This document shows positions 1 through 11,406 of a stretch of DNA of 64,000 bases, piece after piece. Every line of letters begins with the position of its first letter. The stretch's first letter is position 1. The translations under genes and the position numbers were made by a program. The notes under the pieces were generated by a model that saw only the letters and a list, made by a program, of their open reading frames with translations, made no database searches and had not been told where the DNA came from. The DNA is from Monoplex corrugatus (lineage: Eukaryota > Mollusca > Gastropoda > Littorinimorpha > Ranellidae), in contig CM060312.1 of NCBI GenBank assembly GCA_030674185.1, positions 74,516,737 through 74,580,736 on the forward strand. The letters are read 5' to 3'.

Positions 1-880
1 AAGTTCTGCACATTTCTGTTGTTCTCCAAGTTGTTGTCACATGTGTGCATAGAAGATGAAAGATCTTGTTTCGCTGTGTTTGTACAGGATGGTAGACCTG
101 GTTTTTCTGTGTATATTGAGGATGGAAAAGAAAAGGAAAAGACAAGCAACATTAGATTAGGGAAAGACAAGCAACATGTATAGGCCATTATATGAGGAAA
201 GGGGAATTAGAGCACCTGTTCACAGCAGGAAAGCTGGAGGGAAAGAACAGGTAGACCCAGGGAGAAAATATTTGGATGGACTTGCAGGGTGGCCGAGGAC
301 AGAGAGGGTGGGAGATGTACTTGCAGCGACGGGGGATGGATGCATATGGAGGGCCAGGATCACCAGCGCCATGTGGGCAGGGCACATGATGTCAGCTGAT
401 GATGATCATGGGCAGGGCACATGATGATGATGATTGAGGATGGTAGATTTGGTGTTGTGACGTGTGTGTAGATGATGATAGATCTTGTTTCACATACATG
501 TGAACATAGAGGATGATAGATTTGGTTTTGTGTATGAGCTGAGAGGATGATAATGTTTTCACCTGTGTACATAAAGGATGATGGGACTGGTTTCACTGTG
601 TACACAGAGGATGATAGATCTGGTTTTGCTGTCCTAGTTCTTTGTGTACATGGAGGATGGTGGATCCAGTTTCACTAGATGATGACAGAATTGGTTTTGC
701 TGTCAAGTTCTCCTCTGTGCACATAGAGGATGGTAGACCTAGTTTCACTGGATGATGATAGATCTGGTTTTGTTCTGTAGGTTGTTCTTTGTATACATAG
801 AGGACAGTAGATCTGATTTCACAGGATGATGATAGGTCTGGTTTTGATGTTTACATAGAATATGGTGGATTTGGTTTTAG
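1..880. repeat. Degenerate short tandem repeat, interrupted by a LINE tail
   Basis: Units of about 45-90 bp recur before 125 and after 443. Each carries variants of GAGGATGGTAGA followed by CTGGTTTTGCTGT or CTGGTTTCACTG and a TGTGTACATA-like stretch. Spacing and sequence are irregular, so the array is old. No gene is visible in it. Confidence 0.6.
126..432 (+). mobile_element. 5'-truncated non-LTR retrotransposon tail
   Basis: This is a 3' fragment of the LINE family seen more fully at 49744-54700. On the plus strand it keeps the end of the polyprotein (the KRQAT-like start, GHFMR-like and GRPRE-like segments, then the DGWRARI-like end) and finishes in an (ATG)n tail. The 11-bp sequence ATTGAGGATGG occurs at 115-125 and again at 433-443, the expected target-site duplication. 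Part of this 11-mer resembles the surrounding satellite, so the exact boundary has some ambiguity. It is non-functional. Confidence 0.72.
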
Positions 881-1225
881 TGTGTTACAGGTTAGAGCAA
901 GGTCAGTGCATCTTGTTTGGTGACTAGATTGCAAACCATAACTGAGGCTGAAAGGTTTTCTTCCCCAGTGACTCAGTTGAGGGCATGATTGAAGTTGAAA
1001 GCATGTTGACTGTGAGAATATGCTCACCTTATATTGGAAATAAATGGTCAAGATTAATAGGAAAAATGGTAACAATTTTGTTGACTGCAATTTTCAAATT
1101 AATTCATTTTTTCATGCTGTCTTATGTATGTGACGAATCTAAGGTGAAATACTGAAAAGGTCATAGGCCTTTGTTAATTTGTGTTATGTACATTATGTGT
1201 GTAGGAGTCTCTGTTGTTGTCCTGT

Positions 1226-1271
<46 letters not shown>

Positions 1272-2005
1272 TTTGCTAATGCAGGCATGATCTGCCCGTG
1301 AATGGCCTTCATGGTATCTCTCAAGCCTGGTTGATGCCAGGATATATTATGACAGTAAGCATAGAGTACAGCCCTGTCATGCAGTCTCAATCCTGGATGG
1401 AACTCCATAGTATCATGATTATCATCCTCATTGACGTCATCATCATCATCGCATTGTAAAAAAAACAAACCTGTGCCATCTCATGTGGCCATTATGGTGC
1501 CGCAAAAAAATGGGACGAAAAAGAGATGACTGCAAAGGTAACCTTCCTGGGTGTGATAAAAAAAAAAAAAAAATTAGTGATACGTCAAATATTGGTTGTC
1601 CTTTTATTGAACAGAACTTGTGAACTGCATTTGTCTTGAGAAATATGTTTACCATCTTGCTCCCTTGAGGGTTAGCGGACATTGTTATTGACATTCTTCA
1701 CCTTGTATTATTCAGTGTGACAGAGTTTTAGTATGCTCGGACAACAGAGGTGTTGATTGGTGGACATGGTAGTTGAGTACTTAAATGAAATTCCTTAAGC
1801 TGACTTTGTTTAAAGTGGATTACCGGTGAACTTTCTATTTTTTTTATTTTTTTTTATTTTGATTATTTAATTTCATTTTGTTTTACTTTATTGTTTTTAG
1901 ATTTTGTAGTTTGTATGGGTATATTTTGAAAATTTTTAGTTTAGTTTATTTTTTATTTTTCATTAAATGTTTTATATTTTATTTTTCATTTTATTTCATT
2001 TCATT
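881..2005. other. Non-coding stretch with microsatellite and T-rich tract
   Basis: No gene is supported here. It contains a pure (TG)n run at 1228-1269, an A-run near 1558-1573, and a T-rich low-complexity tract from about 1845 to 2005. Apparent reading frames come from these repeats. Confidence 0.6.
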
Positions 2006-2255
2006 TTATTTTGGGGGTCGGGGGGCAGGATAGGGGGTGTTGAAGAGGGGAATGGGAATGTGGGAGGAGGAAATGGATGGGGAGGGAAGCGGTTGGGAAG
2101 GGAAGGAGGGATGGGAAGGGAGGGAATGGGTTGGAAAGGGAGGGGAGGGAGGGAAGGGGTTGGGGAAGGGGGGAGGGAGGGGGAGGGAGGGGTGGGAAAG
2201 GGAGGGGGAGGGAGGGCAGGGGTTTGGGGGCGGGAGGGGGGAGGGCCTTCTGTGT
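2006..2255 (+). repeat. G-rich polypurine tract (GGGAGG)n, possible G-quadruplex
   Basis: About 250 bases consist almost only of G and A on the plus strand, with dozens of GGG/GGGG runs separated by one to four bases. Such a run meets the usual quadruplex pattern many times over. A short (GT)n run follows and then a splice-acceptor-like pyrimidine tract at about 2296-2311. Long ORFs on both strands are composition artefacts. Confidence 0.75.
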
Positions 2256-2311
2256 GATTGCGTGTGTGTGTGTGTGTATTTCGGATATAACTTGGTTTCT
2301 TTCTGTTGCAG

Positions 2312-2372
2312 GGAGACGCCCCCTTCCAGACCGCTGGAGGTGACGGTGGAGCCCTCTACAGAACTAAGATAA
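2312..2372 (+). CDS. Candidate terminal coding exon of an upstream gene
   Basis: A pyrimidine tract ending TTGCAG precedes a GC-rich 61-base stretch with coding-like composition. In one frame it reads ETPPSRPLEVTVEPSTELR and then TAA, with mostly G or C in third positions over its first half. A second open frame reads GDAPFQTAGGDGGALYRTK, so the frame is not certain. No good GT donor follows and an AATAAA lies about 210 bases downstream, which favours a last exon with a 3' UTR. The upstream exons are not in the window or not recognisable, and the product is unknown. Confidence 0.33.
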
Positions 2373-2489
2373 GTATTTGTGTATGTCTGATAGTAATGTT
2401 TAAGCATGTTCTTTTTCAATGGGCATCATATTAGGTGTTTTCATGTTTCCATAAGCGAGACACTGAACTGGCTTACAGTAGGTATTCCA

Positions 2490-2910
2490 AAGTGCTCTTC
2501 GCGGGCGGCGAAAAGTACGGCAAAGTGCGGTTTTTCACTGGTTTTCAACTTGTTCGTTCTCAACAAAATGCAGTGTCGGAAATAAAAAACATAGATCATG
2601 TTGATCGCCGGGTCAGATATCAACAAACCATTTACACAGTCAAAAAGACGACTAAATTTGCTTTCATCCCATGTAAAAAGTGAACTGATAGGCTTCCATT
2701 TAGTTGGTCGTTTCGTGCGTTAAAAACTTCCGTCGATGATTTCGTCACCTTACTCAAAACCAATCTCGCCATATTTTCCACTGTGCGAAAGGTCAAGGTT
2801 TCAACTTTCAACTTCTGCTATTTGCATACGGATTCAACCACTGGCTATTTTCCTCGAGGACTGAGAACAACGCGACCTATTTTCGCTGTCTCTTTAGCGT
2901 CTGACGCGCA
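2490..2910 (+). promoter_or_regulatory. CpG-rich promoter and 5' UTR candidate
   Basis: CG dinucleotides are frequent from about 2497 through 3013, whereas most of the window is CpG-poor and AT-rich. The stretch ends directly at a short ORF in good Kozak context that runs into a GTAAGT donor, so it is best read as a promoter and 5' UTR. No TATA box was identified. Confidence 0.45.
2581..2586 (+). terminator. AATAAA polyadenylation-signal hexamer
   Basis: A canonical AATAAA lies about 210 bases after the candidate stop at 2372 and before the CpG-rich promoter-like region of the next gene. The position fits a 3' UTR, but the hexamer is common by chance in AT-rich DNA. Confidence 0.25.
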
Positions 2911-3013
2911 ATGGCGGACACGAGCGAAGACCGTTTGGGCGAGCACATGGACGTCGAAGTTTACGTCGACTGCTCCAGCCACGACGAATCAAGCGATCTA
3001 ACTTATCTAGAGG
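2911..3013 (+). CDS. First coding exon of a small unrecognised gene
   Basis: ATG at 2911 has G at -3 and G at +4. The 103-base frame starts MADTSEDRLGEHMDVEVY, is rich in acidic and serine residues, and ends exactly at a strong donor, AGG|GTAAGTG, in phase 1. The stretch is CpG-rich, as molluscan 5' exons often are. Joined to the exon at 4177-4280, the single leftover G completes a GAT codon and the frame stays open, giving a 68-residue product. An alternative in-phase partner is the exon-like piece at 7437-7488. I do not recognise the protein and propose no function. Transcript evidence would decide between the two structures. Confidence 0.55.
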
Positions 3014-4176
3014 GTAAGTGAAATATCTTGCAGTTTGTTTACTATTACTTTTCGACAGTTTGTTTCCTGATTTTAGAATATAATTGTTTGGAAAGCGCTC
3101 AGCTGCAGCACCCACAGTATCATGAATATGAATCAGCATGTTAGAAGGTAGGGTAGGTGACGGTTTGGAGTGCGGTAATTTTACAGAGAGTGAGATCAGG
3201 CATATGATTAAAGGAAAATGTTTACAAAAGATATTTTTAATAATCCATGCCTTTATTATATTTATTTATAATGATGTTAATGAGAGATTAGCGATTTATT
3301 GTGGTCACGTGACCAACGCTTTGATCGATCGATAGTCGAATCGGCCGAGTGCCCTTCCTTGGCTTCTTGTTGACTTCACTGGATCTGGTTCAGTGTTGTT
3401 CAATAATTTCACAATGTTACACCTTTTTCTTTTCTGCCTTTGTGTAAACTTCCTGAATGGTACCATTGAAACAAATCTGCATGTTTATCAATCCTATTAT
3501 TTTTAGGCCCAATATTATTATCACCTAGTTCAACAGCTTTAAAAGTTTATTATTATTATTAATATTGTTATTATATTTTTGTTATTATTATTTTAGTATC
3601 ATTATTCATTATTATTTATCATTATTATTATTATTATTTCATGTTTACTATCATTCATTACTATTTATTATCATTACTATTATTGTCATCAAAAATAATA
3701 TTTAAACAAAATAAAGTAGGCCTACCAGGTTAATGGGTTGGACACTATGAACCTTCCTAACTAGGCCTATAGTGTTTATGAGATAAATTTTGTTGTGCTG
3801 ATTTGAGTAGGCCTAAATGTATGGGACATTTTACTTTGCCCACTGCTTTGTGAGTTAGGGTAAGGTATTATAATTTTATTTTCAAAGCTGACAATAATAC
3901 TGGTAGGCTTCTTACAGCTCCACACCAATCTCTCTCTCTTGATCCTTTCTCTCTTTGACAGGCTGGGAAGTTAATTGAGCAGGGGTACAAAAGTCCTTGT
4001 GTTCCTGCATATTTTATGTTCTTGTTTTTTGGATTTGTTTTTGTTTTGGTCAGTATTTGCCTCTTGCTCTGTATGTATAGGCCTGTTTGTCCCTGCAAAT
4101 GGGATTTTCACATTACGCTACAGGATAGAACAGATAGATGAACTAATACTTTCCCTCTACACTATTTTTCTCACAG
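3014..4176 (+). other. Putative intron 1
   Basis: It begins GTAAGTG and ends in a pyrimidine tract plus CTCACAG. Inside are a perfect 12-bp E-box palindrome at 3303-3314 and an (ATT)n-rich low-complexity tract at about 3547-3690. No other gene is seen. Confidence 0.5.
3303..3314. promoter_or_regulatory. Perfect palindrome GGTCACGTGACC (E-box, CLEAR-like)
   Basis: The 12-bp palindrome contains CACGTG and the extended GTCACGTGAC form bound by bHLH-zip factors of the USF/TFE/MITF type in animals. It lies about 290 bases inside putative intron 1, downstream of the CpG-rich start. A second small palindrome, ATCGATCGAT, lies within 20 bases. Function is inferred from motif and position only. Confidence 0.35.
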
Positions 4177-4280
4177 ATGATCTCTTCATGAGGCTGAAGG
4201 AGCGATTTCTTAAGACTGGCAGAGGGCGGAGACCTAGTCTTTTGGACAACTTTGACAGGTCACCAAGGCGCAGTGGTTAG
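4177..4280 (+). CDS. Second (terminal) coding exon of the small gene
   Basis: The acceptor TTTTTCTCACAG lies just before 4177. Taking the phase-1 G from the 2911-3013 exon, the frame reads D and then DLFMRLKERFLKTGRGRRP, continues with LLDNFDRSPRRSG and stops at TAG (4278-4280). The acidic N-terminal exon and this basic, RS-like C-terminal exon together make 68 residues. No membrane segment or known domain is evident. A weak internal GACAG|GTCACC donor could extend the gene further. No nearby clear polyadenylation signal was found. Confidence 0.5.
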
Positions 4281-5744
4281 CAAACACACAAACGATTGGA
4301 CGGTGGAATATTGAGTGATTTCCCATCAGACCTGTGGGTTTTTATGGCTCCTACCTGCTCTTGACTTTATGTCTTTTAAAAGAAAGATTCAGAAACCATT
4401 TGATGTGTGAATCTTACTGATGATAAATGGAATGATGATGAACTGTGTCTTAACATGTTTTAATTTCCTGTCACTTGTGAAGGGGAATCACTGATCATAG
4501 ATACTGACAAGTATTTTTTTACATTTCATTACAAAAGTTTTTTGTAAAAAGATGATTTCTGTCTTTTGTGCTTCCAGGCCAACTACTGTGATTTAAGCAA
4601 CAGTGAAAGGTCAAGACAATGATGTGGAAGCTTTTGATAATGTTCTACACACAGTTAAGGAACAGTTAAAGGTCAAGACATGTTTTAATCATTGTTTAAT
4701 GAAAAAAACCCCCCAAATCAGCATGTAAAAACTATGAAGATGACTTCTTTGAACGAATGTTGTTGATGTACATGTCTTGTTTGATTCGATATGTAAACAA
4801 AACGCATTATTTGTTACTATTATCAGCTGACATTTGTTATAATTTTGTCATCTGATTTTTGTTTACAGAAAGATTGAAACCTAATGTCTTGTTTGTTATA
4901 CTGACAGATCATAAAAAACTGATCATTTTGGTATATGGTACGTTGCAGTAGGATGAATGTGACAGAAGTTACTGAGTCTTGCAAAAAGCTAAAATACACA
5001 ATTTTTTTCAAAATAGGTATTTTATCCTTACCCAAATATGGTTTGATTAAACATACAGATGTCGGGGGTTGTTTTACATTGAAAGAGTTTGTCATGCTGA
5101 GCAATTTGATATCAAAACCATTTTTGTAACTTTAAAGTGAAAAAAGTTATGGTGCACCAAATATGTGTAAAATTTGCCATTTTTTTCACTGTGACAAATC
5201 GGCATATTTCGCATTTTTGACATCTGATATCTTTTCAACCAGCTTTCAGATGAAGCTGGAAAAAATTAGGGTTAAATTCCTTAATATGTTTATCATATAT
5301 GATTCATTTCAGTGTCACTGTATTGTATTTCTTAAAGATAATGGAGTTTGAAAATGGGTCCCTTGCCCAGTTGTTTGGAACGGCGGCGTCCAATTTTGCT
5401 ATTTTTTGTTATTTTCAGAGGTCTGTATTTTTATTTATATGTATTTCTGTCCATATGTTTTTTGCACATCAACTTAAGTAAAAACATCCTCAGAAATGAT
5501 TTTCTGGACTTGTGTGATTTTATATGTGTGTTCAAGGCATGTCTGAATGTGGCCTAAAATGCCGTGCGAAATTTTTCTAAGTCCAAAAAGAAAGAAAAAA
5601 ATCATAAAAAATGTATTTTTTATCCCACATTAAAAAATAAAGTATGTATGTGTTCAGAATGAAAATCTATTTCCCCAGCTGATTTTTATACAGATAAGTT
5701 CAAATTTGAAAATCACTTTGGAATACCTACTTACAGGATTTTTC
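4281..5744. other. AT-rich non-coding stretch
   Basis: No gene, RNA or recognisable mobile element is supported. Short ORFs have low-complexity, phenylalanine-rich translations typical of AT-rich non-coding DNA. Confidence 0.5.
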
Positions 5745-5940
5745 ACGTGCATGTTTGGCATTTTACGTTTCTGTACGCATGAAAGGTACGGGTCTAGGCA
5801 GTGGCAGGACTGCCCACACACTAACCTGGGAAATTGGAAAAATTTCCATCTTTTTCCCCACCAGAAAGAGATTCAAGATGGATCGAACCCATGACTTTGC
5901 CATAGGAAGCCAATCGTTTATTTACTTGACTACTGTGCCC
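5745..5940 (-). mobile_element. tRNA-derived SINE
   Basis: Read on the minus strand, the head starts GGGCACAGTAGTCAAGT, resembling a tRNA A-box region. About 40 bases later comes a good B-box, GGGTTCGATCC. The body continues with a TTTCCAATTTCCCAGG segment and ends near the TTTCATGCG-containing tail. The tRNA-like part does not fold into an intact tRNA by eye, so this is a SINE rather than a tRNA gene. It shares the stretch after the B-box with the SINE at 14985-15530. Confidence 0.6.
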
Positions 5941-6149
5941 ATTGTTTAGTTTAAAACTGTTGCAATTAAAATTGTCATAGCCTTCAATTATGCATAGTAG
6001 GTTGTATTATTGAGCATGTAAAAGTGTGAGATAGTATGTAATTGGCTTATACTTTTTTAAAACTTACTTGTGTATTAAATTCAGCTTTGTTTATAAACCA
6101 CATGTTAAAGATTTAAATATAAGATGTGATATGAGTTAATATTTGTTCA

Positions 6150-7330
6150 CTTTTTCTTACAGGTGTGATGTGCCATCACAGGCAATGGCTGACCACTAAC
6201 ACGATTTTTAAAATGTTTTTTCTACAGGTTTGACATGCCATCACAGTCAGAGGTTGACCACTGATGTGATGTTTTAAAATGTTTTTTCTACAGGTGTGAC
6301 CTGCCATCACAGCGAGTAGCAGACGACAGTGAAGTGGGAGGGAGGTGGGCGTACACGTCATGAGAGGCGAACAGTCAGCGAGCCAAGTACAGTGAGTCGC
6401 ATGTCTGATGGAGGTTTCATTCACTTTTCTATGGATGACTGGCACGAACATTTTTAGTTTTTCTCCCACTTTGCCTCCTTCTCTGGCTCTTGTGGCCTGC
6501 ATGTCTCATTCGAGTGCCACGCCCCCATAACTCCCCTGTGTAACAATTTGTGACATTTATTCATATAATATCACTAATAATCTTTTTCTTTTTACCCTGA
6601 GCAAAGTCTACTTTATTCATGTTGTTTCGTGCATACAAAGACCTTCTCACCTTTGACTGTGTGTTCATGGAGATGATCAAAGTGTGTGACTGTACGGTGA
6701 TCCTGACCACAAAATTTGAGGTATTTTCAACGTGGCACATGAAGAAGAAAAATTCAAGGAAAAACTTCATTTTTTTGGTATGAACTAACCCAGCATGTAA
6801 ATATTCAGATCTGAAAGTTTCATTTTGTTCCTTTATGTTTTGTATTTTTTGTGAATTTTTTCCTAACCCTTCAAAATGGGCCGTCCCTGGGGAAACGCAA
6901 GGGGAAAAACTCTCCGTACCGAGTGAGTTAAAATGTTTTTTCTACAGGTGCGACGTGCCATCGCTGTCAGTGATTGACCACTGACATGATGTTTTAAAAT
7001 GTTTTTTTTCTACAGGTGTGACCTGCTATCACAGTGAGTAGCTGACCATTAATGATGTTTGAGATAATCTTTCTTCAGGTGTGACGTGCCATCGCAGTCA
7101 GTGGCTGACCACTGACGTGATATTTTAAAATGTTTTTTCTATAGGTGTGACGTGCCATCACAGCCAGTGGCTGACAACTGACGTGACGTTTTAAAAAAGT
7201 TTTCTACAGGTGTGACATTGCCATCATATTCAGTGGCTGACTGCTGACGTGATGTTTTAAAATGTTTTTCTGCAGGTGTGACATGCCATCACAAGTCAAT
7301 TAGGGTGAGTGGCTGAACACTGTGGTAATA
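6150..7330 (+). repeat. 66-bp tandem repeat of splice-site-like units
   Basis: Nine or more units of 63-68 bp occur, three at 6150-6345 and six at about 6930-7330, separated by an unrelated insert. Each unit has a T-rich tract, TCTACAG|GTGTGAC, a GCCATCACAG segment, TGGCTGACCACTGACGTGA and then TTTTAAAATG. Every unit therefore carries an acceptor-like and a donor-like site back to back. It lies downstream of the small gene and could be intronic. Confidence 0.7.
6346..6929. other. Unrelated insert inside the 66-bp array
   Basis: About 580 bases separate two blocks of the 66-bp array. The segment has moderate complexity and no terminal repeats or coding frames that I recognise. It ends near GTACCGAGTGAGTTAAAATG, where the array resumes. 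Confidence 0.4.
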
Positions 7331-7436
7331 TATTAAATGTTATTGTTACAGGTGTGTTCATATGTGTGTGTTCATATCACGCACAGTGTGATGTCTTTGC
7401 ATGATACACATTTTGACTTTATTTATTTTCCAACAG

Positions 7437-7488
7437 GAGAGCTGCCCCGTCAAGACATGATGAATGACAATGACTGTCTGAAACTAAG
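7437..7488 (+). CDS. Exon-like 52-base piece, copy A
   Basis: It is bounded by TTTCCAACAG and AAG|GTGAGTATT, a near-consensus acceptor and donor. Entered in phase 1 from the 2911-3013 exon, it reads G and then ELPRQDMMNDNDCLKL, and leaves in phase 2. The other two frames have early stops. The exon with flanking intron (7389-7525) is duplicated at 13383-13530. It may be an alternative exon of the small gene or a remnant of an older one. Confidence 0.35.
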
Positions 7489-7525
7489 GTGAGTATTAAT
7501 GATTTTCAGATGTCAGATGATGTAT

Positions 7526-8139
7526 TCATTAAGGTTATAGCCTGTTGTGAATAGGATATGTATTAATGCATAATATTTGTTTGTACATGTACTATCTGGT
7601 TAATGTTGAATGAGATTTGTTTTCTGTTGAACATGTGAGCTGCTCTATCCTCTGTTACATTAATGATGTGATCATGTCTTCAACTCTTTGTTTCTGACTT
7701 GCTTCCGCTTCTTTATGCTGTCATCTCTTCCTTTTTTACCTTAAGTGTTTTCCATAAAGCTTTCCATAATCTTTGTTGAATAGGATTGATACCTGGGTAT
7801 TTACATTCTTTTTTAATGAACTTTTTTTTTCATTTTTTGCTTCACAACAAACGGACATCAAACACACAATGTGGCAGTGAAAAATGACAAAAAATCATAC
7901 ACATATAAAAAGACATTGTTGATATGTGAACTACATATGGAATGCAGATTATACATAATGATACTTTATATATTGGATGTTTGAAAATGAACATCAAGAT
8001 CTATGCATATTTCGACATTTTTTAATGTTTTATTTTTTCACACTATATCTTTTTGCTGTATGATAATCAAGCATCAACAAACATGTGATAAGAGAAATGA
8101 TATCAATTTATAGTAGTTGCATTTTTAGCTCAAAGGAAA
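7526..8139. other. AT-rich stretch, nothing recognised
   Basis: Intron-like AT-rich sequence without a supported gene, terminal repeat or structured RNA. Confidence 0.5.
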
Positions 8140-8736
8140 TGTGAATTGCTTAGTGTATTTTAGGTACTGTAGGACAGTTTTTATGTATTCTTTATGTACT
8201 GAGTTATGTTTTTGCATTTGTAATCAGGATCAGGTTTTTTTGATGTGTTAGACAGAATGGCCAAAGCCAAGGGCATATCTTTAGATGATTTGCAAGAATG
8301 CAGTGATGAGTCTTCTTAATTTTTTTCCCCCAGATTTCTTTTTTTCCCATGGCCATTGATGTGTTTGTGTGCGTTTTGTTTGAGATTGTTATAGCTGTGA
8401 TACGGTTCTGACCAGGCAGTAGGCTTTATACACTACTACTACTAATAATAATAATAATGATAATAATAATATGATTTTCAGAATCTTTAATGCACGTTTG
8501 ATTTTCTGCGCGCAGGTATGACAGGGGAGATTAGACAAACCTGCGCTCCTTTCCCTCCAGATGGGAGTTAACTGGGGAGGCCTTCCATTTGAAGTCTGAC
8601 GTCCTACACGCTTTCCTGCTGCACCCATCTGAAGTGTGTCTGCTGGGAGGTTCACAGTTTGACTTGTTGCTTTCCACAGGTGAGATGCTGCTTAGAGACA
8701 GCTGATGTCATGTTATCTTGAACTGAGTGTGGTAGA

Positions 8737-8784
<48 letters not shown>

Positions 8785-9737
8785 ACATGTTCGAACTGCT
8801 TAAATGTAACATTAGTTTCCTTTTTTTTCCGTTAAAACATGAGATATTTTATAAGGAATTTCTGCTTTGCTAGTTCATTCACCTTTGTTTTTCATTAAGC
8901 CTTACCATGCATTCTGTCTAAGAATTGATGGCTGTGGGTACGTACGTTAATTGTAACTATAAGGAAATATGGTCTGCTTCGTGGCTATTTTAGGTACTCG
9001 CTTGTCAGCTTTAAACACCATCAAATTTGATGGTAGCTGCAGCATTAAACAATGTAGTTGTTTTCTTGTTTAGCAGTGCTTGTGTGCCTTTATTTTTGCT
9101 GTCAGCAGTTTGTGGTCTGAATTACAATCCACACCTGGCGTTTTGATTTAAGCACTTTGTTTTCCTGGCTTTGTTAATCATTATGTGGTTTATTTTAGGT
9201 ACTGTAAGTCAGTTTTTAAGTATGTTTTTCTGTACATAATTAGGTTTTTGCATTTGTGTTCAGTTTTTTTTTAATTGTCTGGATTGTAAATCGAGCAAAA
9301 TGACCAACACCAGAGGTATATCTTAGATGATTTGCATGAATGCAATGATATGTGTTAAGTTTTTTTTCTAGGTCTTCTGTTTTTCATGGTTATTGCTGTT
9401 TTATTGTGTGTGTACTGTTTGAGATTGTTATAGCTGTGATTTGGTTCTTAAACGCAAATAATAATAAAAACAATGCTGATATGACTTACAGAATTTTTAA
9501 TGCACATACTTGATTTTCTGTGTGCAGGCGTGACACGGGAGATAAGAAAAACCTGCGCTCCTTTCCGTCCAGATGGGGGTAACTGGGGAGGAACAAACCA
9601 GACGTTCCAGCTGAAGTGTGATGTCCTACACTCTTGCCTGCTGCATCATCCAAAGTGCGTCTGCGAGGATGTTCCACAGGTGAGATGCTGCTTGGGGACA
9701 GCTGACGTTATGTTATCTTGAACTGAGTGTGGTAGAT

Positions 9738-9780
<43 letters not shown>

Positions 9781-11363
9781 CTTTGGTGCCTTGTTTTTCT
9801 GCCTGGTTTTGCAGTAGCTGTTTCTGATCATGTTTGTTTCATGTTCATTTCTTCCCACAGTTGATTTGGATACTTTGTGTTTGCTCACCATTCTTTTAGT
9901 AAAACTGGAAAACGATTATCAGTTTCAAACTGGAATACAGCGGTGATTTCTTGATCTTTGAATTTGTGAATGTTACATTTAGTTGTTTTCTTGTTTAGTT
10001 GTGTTTGTGTGCCTTTCATCTGATTTTTGCTGTCAGCAGTGTGTGGTCTGAATCCCAGTGTACACCTGGTCTTTTTGAATTGATCATGTTTGTCAATCAT
10101 CTTGGAGTCTATTTTAGGTACTGTAGGTCAGGTTTTAAATGTCTTTGTGAACATTATTTTTTTGCATTTGTTTTCAGTTTTTGTAATTGTCTAGAATATA
10201 GATTGGGCAAATTGACTAACGCCAGGTGTCTTTGTGTGATTTGCATGAATGCAGTGGTGCATGTACTTAAGTTAATTTTCCAGGTCTTCTGTTTTCTATG
10301 GTCATTGCTGTGTTTCGTTGTTTGTGTTTTGTTTGTTTGAGATTGTTATAGCTATGACATGGTTCTGACCAGGCAGTAGGCTTTAGACTAATAATATGAG
10401 GAAAAATACTGACATGACTAATCTTTAATGCACACTCTTGATTTTTCTGTGTGCAGGTATGACATGGGAGATTAGAAAAATCTGCGCTCCTGTCCCTCTA
10501 GATGGGAAGTAACTGGGGAGGAACAAAGCCCAGTTGAAGTCTGATGTCCTACATACTTGCCTGCTGCACCCATCTGAAGTGTGTCTGCGGGTAGGTTCAC
10601 AATTTGACTTGTTCCTTTCCACAGGTGAGATGCTGCTTAGAGACAGCTGATGTTATGTTATCTTGAACTGAGTGTGGTAGCTAGATTGTGTGTGTGTGTG
10701 TGTGGCGCATGTGCACGTGTGTGTGTGAATGTGCGTTTGTGCATGTATGTGTGTATGAGCATGTGCGTGTGTGTGTGTGTGGACATGTTCGGCCTGTTTA
10801 AATGTAATGTTTCAATTTTTATTCATTTTAATGGGTGAGATTTTATCAAAAATTCCTTTGCCAGTTCATTCACCTTTGTTTTTACCATGTGTTCTGTTGG
10901 TTAGAATTGAGGGCTGTGCGTACATATATGAATTGCATTTGTAACTAAGGACATGTGGACTGCTTAGTGGCTAATTTAGGTACTCACTTGTCACCTGTAA
11001 ACACCATCAAGTTATAGCTGTGATATGGTTCTGACCAGGCAGTAGGTTTTAAACACTAATAAAAATAAGACTGCTAACATCACTTACAGAATTTTCGATG
11101 CACATACTTGATTCTTTGCGTGCAGGTATGAGATGGGAGATGAGAAAAACCTGTGCTCCTGTCCCTCCAGATGGGAGGTAACTGGGGAGGAACAAACCCC
11201 TGTTGAAGTGTGACGTCCTACACACTTGCCTGCTGCACCCATCTGAAGTATGTCTGTGGGGAGGTTCACAGCCTGACTTGTTCCTTTATACAGGTGAGAT
11301 GCTGCTTAGAGACCGCTGACATTACGTTATCTTGATCTAAAAATGGTTGATAGTTTGTGTGCG

Positions 11364-11406
<43 letters not shown>

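Noticed and set aside
2435..2683. 82-codon plus-strand ORF overlapping the CpG-rich stretch
   Set aside because: It overlaps the candidate 3' UTR and AATAAA and has no recognisable domain. The ATG at 2911 with its donor site is better supported.
6150..7330. CRISPR-like regular repeats
   Set aside because: Units are contiguous tandem repeats without unique spacers, and the genome is eukaryotic.
8389..11269. Recurrent minus-strand ORFs with MNLPTDTLQMGAAGKCVGRH-like starts
   Set aside because: They repeat because the DNA unit repeats. Indels between copies are not multiples of three and stops differ, so no shared protein is maintained.
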